A stretch of DNA of 64,000 nucleotides from Streptomyces gilvus (GTDB taxonomy: Bacteria; Actinomycetota; Actinomycetes; Streptomycetales; Streptomycetaceae), in the NCBI RefSeq assembly GCF_022513565.1, contig NZ_JAKWBE010000022.1, positions 1 through 64,000 of the forward strand, read 5' to 3'. Made by a program: the position numbers and the translations under genes. Shown here piece by piece: positions 33,650 through 41,917 of the stretch. The notes below the pieces were generated by a model, which was not told where the DNA came from, searched no databases, and worked only from the letters and a program-made list of their open reading frames with translations. Each line of letters begins with the position of its first letter. The stretch's first letter is position 1.

Positions 33650-36600
33650 TCAGCGGCGGGGGTCGCGGAGCTTGCCGATGCGTTCGCGGTCCAGGCGGAG
33701 TTCGGTGCGGATCAGGCGGGTGACGCGGCCGATGATCCGGTGCACGAGCTCGTCCAGCTGGAAGTCGGTGAGTTCCCGGGGGTCGAAGGCACCGGCGGGG
33801 ATCTCCGTGTAGGCGGGTGGGGGAGTGGCCGGTGGGGAGTAGGGCGGCGGCGGTTCGTACGGCGGCGGGGCGGCGGCCGATGCGCTGTACGGGGGCGGGG
33901 GGCTGCCGTGCGACGGGGCCGACCGGGGTGCGGCCTGGGACGTCCGGTGAGTGAGGACGGGCGCGGCGGAGGCGACGACGGCGGCGGCCGACGCGGCGAG
34001 GGCGCCGGTGGCGGACTTGGCCGGGGGTTTGGCGGGGGACTTGGTCTTCGTGCCGAACCCGAGGCGTTGGACGGCGGGTGGGGGAGTGAGGGGGGCCACG
34101 GGGAGGGGGGAGGGGGTGCCGGGGGTGGTGGTACGGGGTGACGGCTGGTGGAGGGGGGCGAGTTTGAGGGGAGTGGGTTCTGGGGCCGGGGTCGGGGTGG
34201 TGATGCGCTGGGCTGGGGGCGCGGGGACCGTGGGGGTGTCGGGGAGAGGGGTGGGCGCCGGGGCCGGGGTCGGGGTGGTCGGGGTGGTGATGCGCTGGAC
34301 TGGGGTTGCGGGGAGGGGAGTTGGGGGCGGCGGGGCCGTGGGGGTGCCGAGGAGGGCGGTGGTGTCGGCGGGGGGAGTGGACAGGGGAGCGCCCAGGGCG
34401 GAGCGGCGGGGGGTCAGCGGGGAGGCGAATGCGGTCCGCTGGATGGACGGGGGTGGGGCGACGGGCGGCGCGGTCGTCGGGTGTGCCGGGGAACGGGGGG
34501 CTGTGGAGGGCGCGGTGGCGTGGGCGTGCTGGGTCGGGGGTGTCGGCAGGGACTCGGAGGGTGCGGGAGCCCCCTTGAACGCAGGGGAGTTGGCGGTCGC
34601 CGGTCCGGGGTGCGTGCTTCGGGAGGGGGCGGGCTGGGAGGTGATCGGGGCTCCGAGGCCGCGGCGGGTGCCGGTTCGCTGGACTGAGGGGGCCGGCGGG
34701 GGTGTGGAGTGCGAGGCGGCGGGCTTGAGGGGTGTGGGGTAAGGCGGTGCGGGGGTGGTGGGGGTGGATTGCCGCTGAGCCGACGGGGGAGCGGTGACCG
34801 TGGACTGCTGCGTTCGCTGGACGGTCGGGTCGGTTCCGGTTCGCGGGGTGGTGGCCGGCGTGTGGGGTTGTGCCTCCGAGGCCGTGGGTGTCGTGCCGTC
34901 GAGGGGTGTTGCGGGGGCGCCGTCGCGCGCCGGGGTGGCGGTCGGGGGCGGTGTGGTTGCCGTGCGCTGGACGGGTGTGGGGCCCGGGTTCGACGCCGTC
35001 CTCGTTCGGTGTGATGTGCGGTTGTGCGGTTGGGCGGGGGAGGGGGTGGCGGGGCTGGGAGTGTGTGTGGGGTTGGTGGGCGTCGCCCGTTGCACGACGG
35101 GCCCTGCCGAGGTGCCCGTGGTGGGGGCGGTCGGACTGGTGCCCTGGGTGGGGGTGATGGCTGGACTCGGGGCGGATGCGGGCGCGTTGTTCGACGCCGT
35201 CCGCGGTTGGTGCGACGCCGGTGCGGTCGTCGCGCGCTGGGAGGACGCGGGGCGCGTGTCCGACGCCGTCCGTGGTTGATGTGCCGTGGCCCGCTGCACG
35301 ACGGGTGCCGTCGTAGCGGTGTTCTGGACGGGGGCTTCGGAGGGACGCGGGGGCTCGCCGGGGGCGCCGATCGGGGTCGGTCCCGGCCGGTGCGGTGCGG
35401 GTGTGGTCTCTGCACGCTGGACGGACCTGTCACCCGAGTTCGAAGTCGCCCCCCGCTGCTGAGGCGCGGGCGCTGAGCCGACGGCCCGCTGGACGGAGGT
35501 TCCCGTGGGGACGTCGACGGCAGGAGCAGTCGGCCGTGTTTCGACAGCGCTGGTGGGTGCGCCGGATCCCGTGCCTGGGGGAACGCCGACAGACGGTGTG
35601 GTCGACCGTGCTCCGGAAGAGCCGACGGGGGTGCCATGGCCCGTGCGCTGTACGTCCATGGGGGGCGCGACGGGGGAAGAGCCGTTGCTGGGCGGTGTGC
35701 TCGGGGCCTTGCGCTCGGACGCCGTGATGTCGAGCGTGCCGAGGTTCGGTGTCGTCGTCTGATGGGTCCGCTGGACGGATGGCGGTGTCGGGAGCGTCGT
35801 ACCGCCGTTGTCGTTGGACGAGGGTCGGGAGCCGCCGGGGGCCCGGGGTGTCGTATCGCCGCCGGTGTTCGAAGTGGACTGCGGGCGGTCGGAGCCGTTG
35901 CCGGGCGGTGTGTTCGTGGGCGTCGGCTGGGACGGGGGCGGTGTTGTCGTCTTGCGGGTTCGCTGGACGGGTGCCGGTGCGGGAAGTGACGTACCGCCGT
36001 TGTCGTTGGACGAGGGTCGGGAGCCGCCGGGGGCCTGGGGTGCCGCACCGCCGCCGTCGTTCGAGGAGGACCGGGGACGGTCCGAACTCGTGGTCGCGCG
36101 GCGTTGGACGGCGGGGGACGCCGGGACGGCCGACGCCCGCTGAGCCGTGGATGGCATGACGGCGGTGCCGGACGAGCCCCCGCGCGCCGACTGACCCCCG
36201 ACAGGCGCCCCGGCGCCGGGTGCGACATCGGAAGGCCGGCCGGGACCCCGTACAGGAACAGACGGTTCACCGCCCGCGACGGCCCTGGTGCTCCCAGCCG
36301 CAGGGCTGCCCGGCGTCCGCTGGACCGACGCCCCCTCGTCACCGCCGTACGAGACCGTCCCCGCCGGTGAAGACGCCCCTGTCGGTTCAACGCCGCTGTT
36401 GGCAGGGCCCGTTGACGCCGATACCGCAGGCGTCGAAGTCTCTCGGGCCGCAGGCAGTGTCCGCCGCTGTATGGCCGCTGTCCCGGTCCGGGCCTTCGTA
36501 AGGGACCTCGGTGGGGAAGGCGAAGAAGCCGCCGGTACCGGTGTCACCCGGACCCCGGGCGCAGGGCGCGGTGCCGCGGTGGGGGGCTGCGTCGGAGTCG

Positions 36601-37171
36601 CCCGCCACTGGGGTGCACGAGCCGAAGCCGAAGCCGACGGGGTCGGGGCCGCTTCTCCGCTGCCCGAACCGGACGTCGGCACTGCCGCACCCCGCGTCCC
36701 CGCCAACGTCCCCCACTCCCGCGCCGGAAGTGCCCGCAGCGGTACCGCCGGAGTGCGTTGCACCGGGGAGACGGGGTTGGCCAGGGGCAGGGCGCCGGCG
36801 TGGCGTTCGAGCCCGGGGACCGGCCGGCCCACGGCCGTACGCGGCGCGTCACCGGCGAGGCTCGCGCTCGAGTGTCCGTCCAGCACCGCGGGGGAGGCCG
36901 TACCCGCGAACGACGGGTTCTGCCAGGTCGGCAACCGCCCCCCGAACCCGGCGTCCGCCACCTCGGCCCGTCCGGGGACCACGGTCCGCTGAATCGGCGG
37001 CAATCCCGGCCATGAGGCGGTCACGACGGGGCGCGCCCGCGTGTCCGCGGCGGACGGAGGGGCCGCCGCGGGTTCCACCGCAGGCACACCACCGTCACCG
37101 TCAGTAGCGACGTCGGCCCGTGGCACGTCGGCGCCCTCGGTCCGCTTCCGTATCCGGTCCAGGAACCCCAC
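33650..37171 (-). CDS. Very long disordered VQRT-repeat protein of the eCIS operon
   Basis: A 1,173-residue low-complexity protein. It begins MGFLDRIRKRTEG and ends with a folded-looking helical segment of about 60 residues (FDPRELTDFQLDELVHRI, then RTELRLDRERIGKLRD). Between them, Pro/Thr/Ser/Ala-rich sequence carries more than 20 copies of a short motif [VI]QR[TA], about every 30-50 residues, such as SVQRT, PVQRT, SIQRT and VVQRA. A roughly 64-residue unit ending in SSNDNGGT..VQRT is duplicated around 35800-36110. The function is unknown. Position between tube genes suggests a tape-measure, linker or cargo-loading protein. It starts 4 nt after the DUF6760-like gene. Confidence 0.75.
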   Translation of the reverse strand: MGFLDRIRKRTEGADVPRADVATDGDGGVPAVEPAAAPPSAADTRARPVVTASWPGLPPIQRTVVPGRAEVADAGFGGRLPTWQNPSFAGTASPAVLDGHSSASLAGDAPRTAVGRPVPGLERHAGALPLANPVSPVQRTPAVPLRALPAREWGTLAGTRGAAVPTSGSGSGEAAPTPSASASARAPQWRATPTQPPTAAPRPAPGVRVTPVPAASSPSPPRSLTKARTGTAAIQRRTLPAARETSTPAVSASTGPANSGVEPTGASSPAGTVSYGGDEGASVQRTPGSPAAGSTRAVAGGEPSVPVRGPGRPSDVAPGAGAPVGGQSARGGSSGTAVMPSTAQRASAVPASPAVQRRATTSSDRPRSSSNDGGGAAPQAPGGSRPSSNDNGGTSLPAPAPVQRTRKTTTPPPSQPTPTNTPPGNGSDRPQSTSNTGGDTTPRAPGGSRPSSNDNGGTTLPTPPSVQRTHQTTTPNLGTLDITASERKAPSTPPSNGSSPVAPPMDVQRTGHGTPVGSSGARSTTPSVGVPPGTGSGAPTSAVETRPTAPAVDVPTGTSVQRAVGSAPAPQQRGATSNSGDRSVQRAETTPAPHRPGPTPIGAPGEPPRPSEAPVQNTATTAPVVQRATAHQPRTASDTRPASSQRATTAPASHQPRTASNNAPASAPSPAITPTQGTSPTAPTTGTSAGPVVQRATPTNPTHTPSPATPSPAQPHNRTSHRTRTASNPGPTPVQRTATTPPPTATPARDGAPATPLDGTTPTASEAQPHTPATTPRTGTDPTVQRTQQSTVTAPPSAQRQSTPTTPAPPYPTPLKPAASHSTPPPAPSVQRTGTRRGLGAPITSQPAPSRSTHPGPATANSPAFKGAPAPSESLPTPPTQHAHATAPSTAPRSPAHPTTAPPVAPPPSIQRTAFASPLTPRRSALGAPLSTPPADTTALLGTPTAPPPPTPLPATPVQRITTPTTPTPAPAPTPLPDTPTVPAPPAQRITTPTPAPEPTPLKLAPLHQPSPRTTTPGTPSPLPVAPLTPPPAVQRLGFGTKTKSPAKPPAKSATGALAASAAAVVASAAPVLTHRTSQAAPRSAPSHGSPPPPYSASAAAPPPYEPPPPYSPPATPPPAYTEIPAGAFDPRELTDFQLDELVHRIIGRVTRLIRTELRLDRERIGKLRDPRR

Positions 37172-37174
37172 CGC

Positions 37175-37333
37175 TCAGCCCTCCGCCCCGGCCCGGGTCA
37201 CCAGGGACGCGATCTCGTCCGTGAAGCGGCGGCGGTCGTGGTGCTCCAGGTCCAGGATCTCGTCCATGCTCCAGTGGAAGTGGTAGGCGACGTACGCGAT
37301 CTCCTCGTGCAGCCGGTCGGTCGCGTACGTCAC
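37175..37333 (-). CDS. DUF6760-like small eCIS protein
   Basis: A 52-residue protein (MTYATDRLHEEIAYVAYHF). Small proteins with HFHW...ILDLEHHDRRRF occur in eCIS operons between the tube and tape-measure positions and are listed as DUF6760; they resemble the short GpE-type tail chaperones of phages. The GTG start overlaps the stop of the preceding gene (GTGA) and has GGGGG upstream. The role in tail assembly is inferred from location. Confidence 0.72.
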   Translation of the reverse strand: MTYATDRLHEEIAYVAYHFHWSMDEILDLEHHDRRRFTDEIASLVTRAGAEG

Positions 37334-37860
37334 GATTCCCCCAGGCGGCTCCCGCCGAGTTCCACCTCGAAGGGCTCCGAGCAGTGCGGACACCGGACGG
37401 CCGCCCGGGTGTGCCCCTCCGCGTTGATCTGGCGGTAGAAGTCCTGCAGGAACGCCAGGTCGGAGGCGAACATGTTCTCCACGATCCCGTCGTGGACCAT
37501 GGGCAGCGTGCCCAGCCGGGTGATGACCCGGCCGAGCAGGACCACGGACAGGTACGCCGGGTTCTCCTGCACGCGGACGTCCCGCAGCGGCACCAGCTCG
37601 TCCCGTGCCGTCGACAGACGCATCACGCCGTCCCGGTGGACGGTGCCCGACTCGTCGACGTACCCGCGCGGCAGCTGGAAGGGGAACTCCGTGCGCAGGG
37701 ACTCCTGTTGACGCACGGGGGCCGACGCGGGGGCCGGCGCGGGAGCCGGGGCCGGTGTCGCCTCCGGCCCCGGCAGCTCGATGTCCGTCTCCGGCGCGGA
37801 CGCCGCCGCGTCCGCGCCGGAGTACGTGACGGCGCCGGCCCGGGCAGCCGAACGCCGCAT
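37330..37860 (-). CDS. eCIS tail assembly-like protein with C-terminal CxxC
   Basis: A 176-residue protein. An N-terminal Ala/Pro linker (residues about 1-50) precedes a domain with RTEFPFQLPRGYVDESGTVH (about 55-75) and FLQDFYRQIN, and the C-terminus has a lone CPHC knuckle. It is of the phage tail assembly chaperone size and position, between tube protein and DUF6760-like gene. The pair with the next gene resembles the two overlapping assembly chaperone genes of phages. That comparison is inference. It begins in the stop codon of the tube gene (TAATG). Confidence 0.7.
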   Translation of the reverse strand: MRRSAARAGAVTYSGADAAASAPETDIELPGPEATPAPAPAPAPASAPVRQQESLRTEFPFQLPRGYVDESGTVHRDGVMRLSTARDELVPLRDVRVQENPAYLSVVLLGRVITRLGTLPMVHDGIVENMFASDLAFLQDFYRQINAEGHTRAAVRCPHCSEPFEVELGGSRLGES

Positions 37861-38303
37861 TACTCGATGACCAGTTCTTCGAACGCGATCGTCACGGTCT
37901 CGGTGAGCGCGGAGGCCTCGCCCGCCTTCACCGTGCTCGCGTCGATCTTGTTGCACCAGGCGTTGCGCAGGTGGTAGCGCTTCACCGGGTTGTTCTGGAA
38001 GTCCATCATGATGATCGACGCGTTCTTGCGGGCCGTCGTCATCTGGCCGCTGATCGACTCGTTGATCCACTGGGTGAACGAGGCCGACTGGGTCATGCCG
38101 CGGACGACCGTGCAGGTGCCGTTCTTCTTCACACCCGGCAGGTTCTTGACCACGTTCTGGCCGTTCGGGGTGTTCTGCTGGTACGTGATGACGTCCTGCT
38201 CGATGCTCAGACCGCTGACCTCGGCGAGGTACTCGACCATCACGCCGTCGATCTGCAGGCCGAAATTGTGTGAGGTGAGGGCGTCACCCGGCTGGAGACT
38301 CAT
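37860..38303 (-). CDS. eCIS main inner tube protein (Afp1-like)
   Basis: A 147-residue tube protein of the T4 gp19/Afp1 family. Conserved parts are NFGLQIDGVMVEYLAEVSGL (about residues 13-32) and the core KNGTCTVVRGMTQSASFTQW. It polymerises into the hexameric inner tube that the sheath drives out. The downstream gene starts in its stop codon. The gene follows the sheath gene by 69 nt, the usual sheath-tube order. Confidence 0.94.
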   Translation of the reverse strand: MSLQPGDALTSHNFGLQIDGVMVEYLAEVSGLSIEQDVITYQQNTPNGQNVVKNLPGVKKNGTCTVVRGMTQSASFTQWINESISGQMTTARKNASIIMMDFQNNPVKRYHLRNAWCNKIDASTVKAGEASALTETVTIAFEELVIE

Positions 38304-38372
38304 GGTGTCTTCGCTGTCCTTCTGGAAGGTCTCGAAAAGGGCCTAGGGGGTACGGGGAGCAAGGCGCCGGCC

Positions 38373-39968
38373 CTACTCCTCCAACTCCCCGCTGCCGCTG
38401 GAGAACTGGGCCAGCCGGAAGATCACGAACTCGGCCGGCTTGACCGGCGCGATGCCGATCTCGCAGACGACCCGGCCGACGTCGACCGACTCCGGCGGGT
38501 TGGTCTCCTCGTCGCACTTGACGTAGAACGCCTCCTCGGGCCGCTGGCCGAACAGGGCGCCGCTGCGCCACTCGTTGACCAGGAACGCCGAGATGTTGCG
38601 CCGGATCCGGGCCCACAGGGCGTGGTCGTTCGGCTCGAACACCACCCACTGGGTGCCGATCAGGATCGACTCCTCCAGGTAGTTGAAGTACCGGCGGATG
38701 TTCAGGTAGCGCCAGGCCGGGTCGGAGGAGAGGGTGCGGGCGCCCCAGACGCGGATGCCCCGGCCCGGGAAGGCGCGGATGCAGTTGACGCCGATGGGGT
38801 TCAGCAGGTCCTGCTCACCGCGGGTGATCTGGATCTCCAGATCCACCGCGCCGCGGACGACCTCGTTGGCGGGCGCCTTGTGCACACCGCGCTCGGAGTC
38901 GTTGCGGGCCCAGATGCCGGCCACGTGACCGCTCGGCGGGATCAGCCGGGAGGTGCCGCTGGACGGGTCGAAGGTCTTGATCCAGGGGTAGTACAGGGCC
39001 GCGTACTTGGAGTCGTAGCCGGCCGTCTCCTGCCGCCAGACCCGGATCTGACGGGCGTTCAGGCCCGGCGGGGGGTCGATGACGGCGACGCGGTCGCCCA
39101 TCAGCTCGCAGTGCGCGATCAGACCCAGCTGGACCGCCTTGACGGCCTCCAGGTCGATCGCGCCGCGCTGGTAGGCGGCCATCAGGTCGGGCACGGCGAC
39201 CATGGAGATCTCGTCCACGGCCTCCAGACCGCCGAAACCGGTCCGGTCCGCGGAGTCGCCGAGGTACTGGGCGGGACCGGGGTGCGAGCCGTTCTCGACG
39301 GCCTTGTCCGGTACGGCGGGGGCGGGCGCGGGGGCCGCGAGGGCCACCGTCTGGTTGTCCGGGCGGACCAGCTGCGCGGCCGGCGCGGCCTCGGTCACGG
39401 TGATGAGCTTCGAGCGCTCCTTCACCTGCGTGACCACGTAGTTGCGGCCGCCCTTCTTGGCGGTCACGTCGAAGCTCTCGACGGCCTTGTCGCCGTCCTT
39501 GACGATCAGCCTGAACCGCTCGGCGGGGCCCTCGCCCTCCGGGTCGGCGACCTCGACGCTCAGCGGGCCGTTGCCGCCGGAGGCGATCGCCGTCACGGAG
39601 AACGTGCCGATCTGCTGCGGCTCGGCCGCCGGCAGCGCGGCCCTGGCGGCGGAGCCGGTCACGGCGGCGGGGGCGGCGCCGGCCGCGGCCGCGGCGTCGT
39701 CGGCGGAACCGCCCACGCGCACGACGTACGCGGCGCTGCCGCCGTTCTGGAAGAAGCCGTAGACCGAGTGCGCGAGGTAGTACCCGTCGGTGAACTCACC
39801 GAAGCTCGCGACGTACTGGCTCCAGTTGGTCACCAGCGTCGGCTCGTCGAGCGGACCGGTCGGGGCGAGCCCCACGAAGGCCGCGACCGACGTGCCCACC
39901 CCTTCGATGGGGCGCGAGCCGCTGGCCACCTCCTCGACGTAGACGCCGGGCGACAGGTAGGACGGCAT
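38373..39968 (-). CDS. cis2: eCIS contractile sheath protein
   Basis: A 531-residue sheath protein. The N-terminus MPSYLSPGVYVEEVASGSRP and the following SVAAFVGLAPTGPLDEP are characteristic of phage-tail sheath and Afp2-4 proteins. The C-terminal domain (GIRVWGARTLSSDPAWRYLN, RRNISAFLVNEWRSGALFG) forms the inner contractile core. Only one sheath gene is present, as in Streptomyces-type systems, while Afp has three. It is the first structural gene after the divergent region and has GAGGAGAGCAGAGC before the ATG. Confidence 0.96.
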   Translation of the reverse strand: MPSYLSPGVYVEEVASGSRPIEGVGTSVAAFVGLAPTGPLDEPTLVTNWSQYVASFGEFTDGYYLAHSVYGFFQNGGSAAYVVRVGGSADDAAAAAGAAPAAVTGSAARAALPAAEPQQIGTFSVTAIASGGNGPLSVEVADPEGEGPAERFRLIVKDGDKAVESFDVTAKKGGRNYVVTQVKERSKLITVTEAAPAAQLVRPDNQTVALAAPAPAPAVPDKAVENGSHPGPAQYLGDSADRTGFGGLEAVDEISMVAVPDLMAAYQRGAIDLEAVKAVQLGLIAHCELMGDRVAVIDPPPGLNARQIRVWRQETAGYDSKYAALYYPWIKTFDPSSGTSRLIPPSGHVAGIWARNDSERGVHKAPANEVVRGAVDLEIQITRGEQDLLNPIGVNCIRAFPGRGIRVWGARTLSSDPAWRYLNIRRYFNYLEESILIGTQWVVFEPNDHALWARIRRNISAFLVNEWRSGALFGQRPEEAFYVKCDEETNPPESVDVGRVVCEIGIAPVKPAEFVIFRLAQFSSGSGELEE

Positions 39969-40198
39969 GCTCTGCTCTCCTCGGGGTACGAGACAGGAAC
40001 GCCCTCAGCCTCACGCGCGCGGGGGCCCCGGGAAACGGCCTCCGGTGCCGGACCGCGGGCAGTCGCGTTGCCCGCAAGGGCACTCCGGCATGCCCTGGCC
40101 TGCGACGCTGCCCCCAGGTCTGCACGTTCGGACCTTCCCGTGCCGGGGGCCGCCCGATAACGCTGGGGGGCCAGTCGGCCAGCGATGAGGGGAGTGCC
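39969..40198. promoter_or_regulatory. Divergent promoter region of sheath operon and DUF4157 gene
   Basis: This 230-nt gap separates the leftward structural operon from the rightward effector-type gene, so it should carry promoters for both. I see no clear repeat or operator. A GGGGAGTGCC site precedes the DUF4157 start on the right. Confidence 0.5.
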
Positions 40199-41797
40199 GT
40201 GCGCGCACAGGGGACACGGGGCCACGAGGACGGCGAGCAGCAGAGGGCTCGCCCGGTCCCGGCGCCGGGTACGGCGGCACAGCGCGTACTGGACCTCCAG
40301 CGTCTCGCCGGCAACGCCGCCGTGTCCATGGCCGTCGCCGAGGAGCGGCACGAGCACGACGCGGGGTGCGGGCACGTGCCCTCGGTCCAGCGTCAGGCCC
40401 TGGTGCACCGGGTGCTCGGGTCCTCCGGGCAGAGCATGGACCCGACGGTCCAGCGGGAGATGGAGGCCCGGTTCGGCGGCGCCGACTTCAGCCATGTGCG
40501 GGTCCACACCGGCACGCTGGCGCGTGAGTCGGCGGCCGAGCTGCGGGCGAAGGCGTACACCTCGGGGAACAACGTGGTGGTGGGCGGCCCCATGTCCAAG
40601 GAGGACTGGGCGCACGAACTGACGCACGTCGAGGACCAGATGGCGGGTCCGGTACCCGGCACGGACACCGGTTTCGGGGTGCGCATGTCCGACGAGAACG
40701 ACTCGGGCGAACGGCACGCCGTGGAGAAGGCCCGGCGGGTGATGAGCGGTCCCGTGCCCGTGCAGCCGCTGCGCGCCCCCGAGGCGGCCGCCGCGACCGG
40801 CAGCGGGCAGCGCGCGCCGGTGATCCAGCGCACCGTCTGGGAGTTCCTGCCCGGTTCCAGTTTCGAGGACCCGCGTCTCGGCCCGCAGACCCGCTGGCGG
40901 AACGAGACCAATCACGCCGACGTCCGCACCTCCGGCCAGCTCGGCATGGCCGCCCATGCGACACCGTCTCCGGGTGACCGGTACGACGACGTGACCCACG
41001 AGCACCACAGCAGCGGGAACGTCAGGTTCACCACCAAAGGGACCATTCCCGACCGTGACCGTCCGGGCCGGGAGTCCGTGACCCGCCGAGCTGTCGTGGA
41101 GGCCAAGGAGAAGATCGCGTCGGTACTGGCCATGCTGCAGGGGGCCGGAGCCAACCCCGGCGGGCAGCTGCTGGCAGGGCTCCAGTCGGGCTTTCCGGCG
41201 TTCCGCAGCGCGACGCCCCAGCAGATCGCGGTTTTCCTGCCCCGGGTCACCGAGGTCGTACGCCGCATCCAGACCGGCCTCAACGCGGCCGGAGCCGAGA
41301 TCGCCCTGATCGGAGCGGGCACCGGTACCCCGGCGGACGTCGCGGGTTGGGTCGCCCCCAGCATGAGCGATCTCAGCAGCCGCATCTTCAACCCGAACCA
41401 GCAGAAGAGCGAGGACCTCCCCACCATGGACGCCGGCCGCTCCGGCCCCATCCACCTGACGGAGAAGGGCCAGAACGCCTGGTACGTCATCCACGAGGCC
41501 ACCCACCGGTTCGCCGGGACCCTCGACTACCAGTACAGCCCCTACGACCAGGAGCTGGAGGAGGAGGGGTACGAGGCCCAGCTCGCCGGGATCATGCCGG
41601 ACCAGGCGGCGGCACGGGACGCGGCGATGCTGGGCAAGCGCGCGGTCCGCGACCCGGGCGAGTACACCGGCAAGGACGAGCCCTCACCGCTGAAGCAGCC
41701 GAACTGGTACGCCATGGGGCAACGTGCGCTGATGAACGCCGACTCCTACGCGCAGTTCATCCTGACGGCCACCGGCACCCGGGCGCCGCGGACCTGA
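40199..41797 (+). CDS. eCIS-core (DUF4157) protein with aspzincin-like protease domain
   Basis: A 532-residue candidate effector. It has an N-terminal motif VLDLQRLAGNAAVSMAV (residues about 30-46). The eCIS core domain DUF4157 (about 78-150) contains REMEARFGGADFSHVRVHTG and the zinc-binding HELTHVEDQ (139-147). The C-terminal domain has a second HExxH, HEATHRFAGTLDYQYS (432-447), whose GTLDYQY resembles the GTxDxxY signature of M35 deuterolysin/lysine-specific metallopeptidases. VQR-type motifs occur at 63-65, 84-86 and 209-211. DUF4157 proteins are common eCIS cargo or co-factors; here the C-terminal protease would be the toxic activity. Cargo status is inference. Start GTG 40199 follows GGGGAG. 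Confidence 0.88.
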   Translation: MRAQGTRGHEDGEQQRARPVPAPGTAAQRVLDLQRLAGNAAVSMAVAEERHEHDAGCGHVPSVQRQALVHRVLGSSGQSMDPTVQREMEARFGGADFSHVRVHTGTLARESAAELRAKAYTSGNNVVVGGPMSKEDWAHELTHVEDQMAGPVPGTDTGFGVRMSDENDSGERHAVEKARRVMSGPVPVQPLRAPEAAAATGSGQRAPVIQRTVWEFLPGSSFEDPRLGPQTRWRNETNHADVRTSGQLGMAAHATPSPGDRYDDVTHEHHSSGNVRFTTKGTIPDRDRPGRESVTRRAVVEAKEKIASVLAMLQGAGANPGGQLLAGLQSGFPAFRSATPQQIAVFLPRVTEVVRRIQTGLNAAGAEIALIGAGTGTPADVAGWVAPSMSDLSSRIFNPNQQKSEDLPTMDAGRSGPIHLTEKGQNAWYVIHEATHRFAGTLDYQYSPYDQELEEEGYEAQLAGIMPDQAAARDAAMLGKRAVRDPGEYTGKDEPSPLKQPNWYAMGQRALMNADSYAQFILTATGTRAPRT

Positions 41798-41917
41798 GCC
41801 GCACAGCGGCCGGTGCCCCCGCCGGATGCCCACAAGGGCAAGGCTCCCGGTCTCGGTGCCGAAAAGGCTGCCCGCCCGCCTCCTGTGCCTTTGCCGTGCC
41901 ATGGCTAGCGTCGACGC

